The translations under genes were made by a program, and so were the position numbers. From assembly GCF_022179065.1 (NCBI RefSeq), contig NZ_BPQD01000002.1:124001-188000 (forward strand): DNA of 64,000 nt, given 5' to 3'. Source of the stretch: Methylobacterium adhaesivum. Its GTDB lineage: Bacteria; Pseudomonadota; Alphaproteobacteria; Rhizobiales; Beijerinckiaceae. Shown here piece after piece: positions 62,979 through 64,000 of this stretch (position 1 is the first letter of the stretch; each line of letters opens with the position of its first letter). The notes below the pieces were generated by a model. The model searched no databases. It had not been told where the DNA came from and worked only from the letters and a program-made list of their open reading frames with translations.

Positions 62979-64000
62979 ATGAAGATCGACGGCCAGCCCT
63001 ACCGCACCATCTTTCCCGATGCCGACGGCGTCTCCGTGCAGGTCATCGACCAGACCCGCCTGCCCTTCGCGTTCGAGCTGAAGCGCTTGCGCTCCATGCA
63101 CGACGCCGCCGTCGCCATCCGCACCATGGTGGTGCGCGGCGCACCCCTTATCGGGGTCGCGGCGGCCTACGGCCTGGCCCTCGGCCTCGCCAAGGACGCG
63201 TCGGATGCGGGCATCGAGCGGGCGGTGGAGTTCCTCGCTGAGACCCGCCCCACGGCGATCAACCTACGCTGGGCCCTCGACCGGGTGGCGGCCAAGCTCC
63301 GCACGGTGCCGATTCCGGAGCGCGCCGCCTTCGCCTTCGCCGAGGCCGGCCGCATCGCCGAGGAGGATGTGGAGAGCTGCCACGCCATCGGCGTGCACGG
63401 CGCCAGGATCCTGTCCAACCTCCACGCCAGGACCGGCCGCACCGTGAACGTGCTGACCCATTGCAACGCCGGCTGGCTCGCCACCGTCGATTGGGGCACG
63501 GCGCTGGCGCCCATCTATGTCGCCCACGATGCCGGCGTGCCGGTCCACGTCTTCGTGGACGAGACCAGGCCGCGCAACCAGGGCGCGGCGCTGACTGCCT
63601 TCGAACTCAACGCCCACGGCGTGCCGCACACGGTGATCGCCGACAATGCCGGCGGCCATCTCATGCAGCACGGCCGCATCGACGTCTGCATCGTCGGCTC
63701 GGACCGCACCACGGCCTCGGGCGACGTCTGCAACAAGATCGGCACCTACCTGAAGGCGCTGGCGGCCTCCGACAACCGGGTGCCGTTCTACGCCGCCCTC
63801 CCCTTCTCGACCATCGACTGGACCCTCGACGACGGCGTCGCTCAGATCCCCATCGAGGAGCGCGACGGCCGCGAGGTCTCGCACCTCACGGGTCGCCTGC
63901 CCGACGGCGCCTTCGCCACCATCGAGGTCGTGTCCCCGGGAAGCCCCGTCGCCAATCCGGCGTTCGACGTGACCCCGGCCCGGCTGGTCACGGGGATCAT
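62979..64000 (+). CDS. mtnA: Methylthioribose-1-phosphate isomerase, C-terminus cut by window edge
   Basis: Methionine-salvage isomerase converting methylthioribose 1-phosphate to methylthioribulose 1-phosphate. About 340 codons are visible, nearly the full protein (family about 365). [23 protein letters not shown] near residue 47, [17 protein letters not shown] near 161 (catalytic Cys), and the Asp of [20 protein letters not shown] near 240 are present. The eIF2B-alpha-like fold is shared with ribose-1,5-bisphosphate isomerases, but the active-site phrases match MtnA. ATG 62979 has no clear ribosome binding site. Confidence 0.93.
   Translation, partial: MKIDGQPYRTIFPDADGVSVQVIDQTRLPFAFELKRLRSMHDAAVAIRTMVVRGAPLIGVAAAYGLALGLAKDASDAGIERAVEFLAETRPTAINLRWALDRVAAKLRTVPIPERAAFAFAEAGRIAEEDVESCHAIGVHGARILSNLHARTGRTVNVLTHCNAGWLATVDWGTALAPIYVAHDAGVPVHVFVDETRPRNQGAALTAFELNAHGVPHTVIADNAGGHLMQHGRIDVCIVGSDRTTASGDVCNKIGTYLKALAASDNRVPFYAALPFSTIDWTLDDGVAQIPIEERDGREVSHLTGRLPDGAFATIEVVSPGSPVANPAFDVTPARLVTGI

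Overview
The window is about 69% GC, densely packed core chromosome of an alphaproteobacterium of the Methylobacterium/Methylorubrum type (Hyphomicrobiales). The main evidence is the divergent pair ecm/ccr (ethylmalonyl-CoA mutase and crotonyl-CoA carboxylase/reductase), the diagnostic enzymes of the ethylmalonyl-CoA pathway used for glyoxylate regeneration in isocitrate-lyase-negative methylotrophs. Alphaproteobacterial gene orders also point this way (pyrG-secG-tpiA|ppiD-trp-moaC-moeA; miaB-phoH-ybeY-corC-lnt; ffh-chorismate mutase-rpsP-rimM). Neighbouring genes often overlap by 1-4 nt, and TTG/GTG starts are common. I found no tRNA, rRNA, CRISPR array, insertion sequence, prophage or clearly broken gene.

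Layout: 1-4.8 kb, minus strand: S10 peptidase (cut by the window edge), holC, pyrG, secG, tpiA. 5.1-12.8 kb, plus: ppiD-like foldase, trpE-trpG-trpD-trpC, moaC, moeA, then a small Smr-like ORF and a DUF1206 membrane protein. 14.2-18.6 kb: a polysaccharide-priming module (FlaA1/WbpM-type dehydratase, WbpV-type reductase, WecA/WbpL-type glycosyltransferase) around a small secreted PepSY-like protein. 18.8-22.5 kb: ecm and ccr with a 391-bp divergent control region. 22.5-28 kb: a 56-codon ORF, leuD, a lytic transglycosylase, a Rid protein, rplS, an Nfu protein, tsaB, rimI. 28-36 kb: plsC, miaB, phoH, ybeY, corC, lnt, MFS permease. 36-39 kb: katA and oxyR, divergent, with an OxyR-like site on the oxyR start codon. 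39-45 kb: AbrB-type transporter, dgkA, a PNPOx-like protein, ilvA, a chemoreceptor. 45-50 kb: a GMC dehydrogenase divergent from DoxX, cupin, SMP-30 lactonase and double-VOC genes. 50-52 kb: lgt, a MidA/NDUFAF7 methyltransferase and two tiny coupled membrane ORFs. 52.5-59.7 kb: a YHS-like protein, ffh, chorismate mutase, rpsP, rimM, then three unrelated genes before trmD. 59.7-64 kb: serC-RNA-like leader, serC, serA, mtnA (cut by the window edge).

Most genes are housekeeping. The sites that best repay a second look are the GMC/DoxX/cupin/lactonase/VOC cluster (possible membrane-linked sugar or polyol oxidation), the micro-membrane-protein pair at 51.9-52.2 kb, the probable UDP-QuiNAc priming module, the oxyR start-codon operator, the strong palindrome between rplS and nfu, two families of interspersed repeats, and the breaks in normally conserved gene orders (rpsP-rimM-trmD-rplS, moeA-lexA, katA-ccr). 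All functional names rest on motif and context reading; no database search was run.
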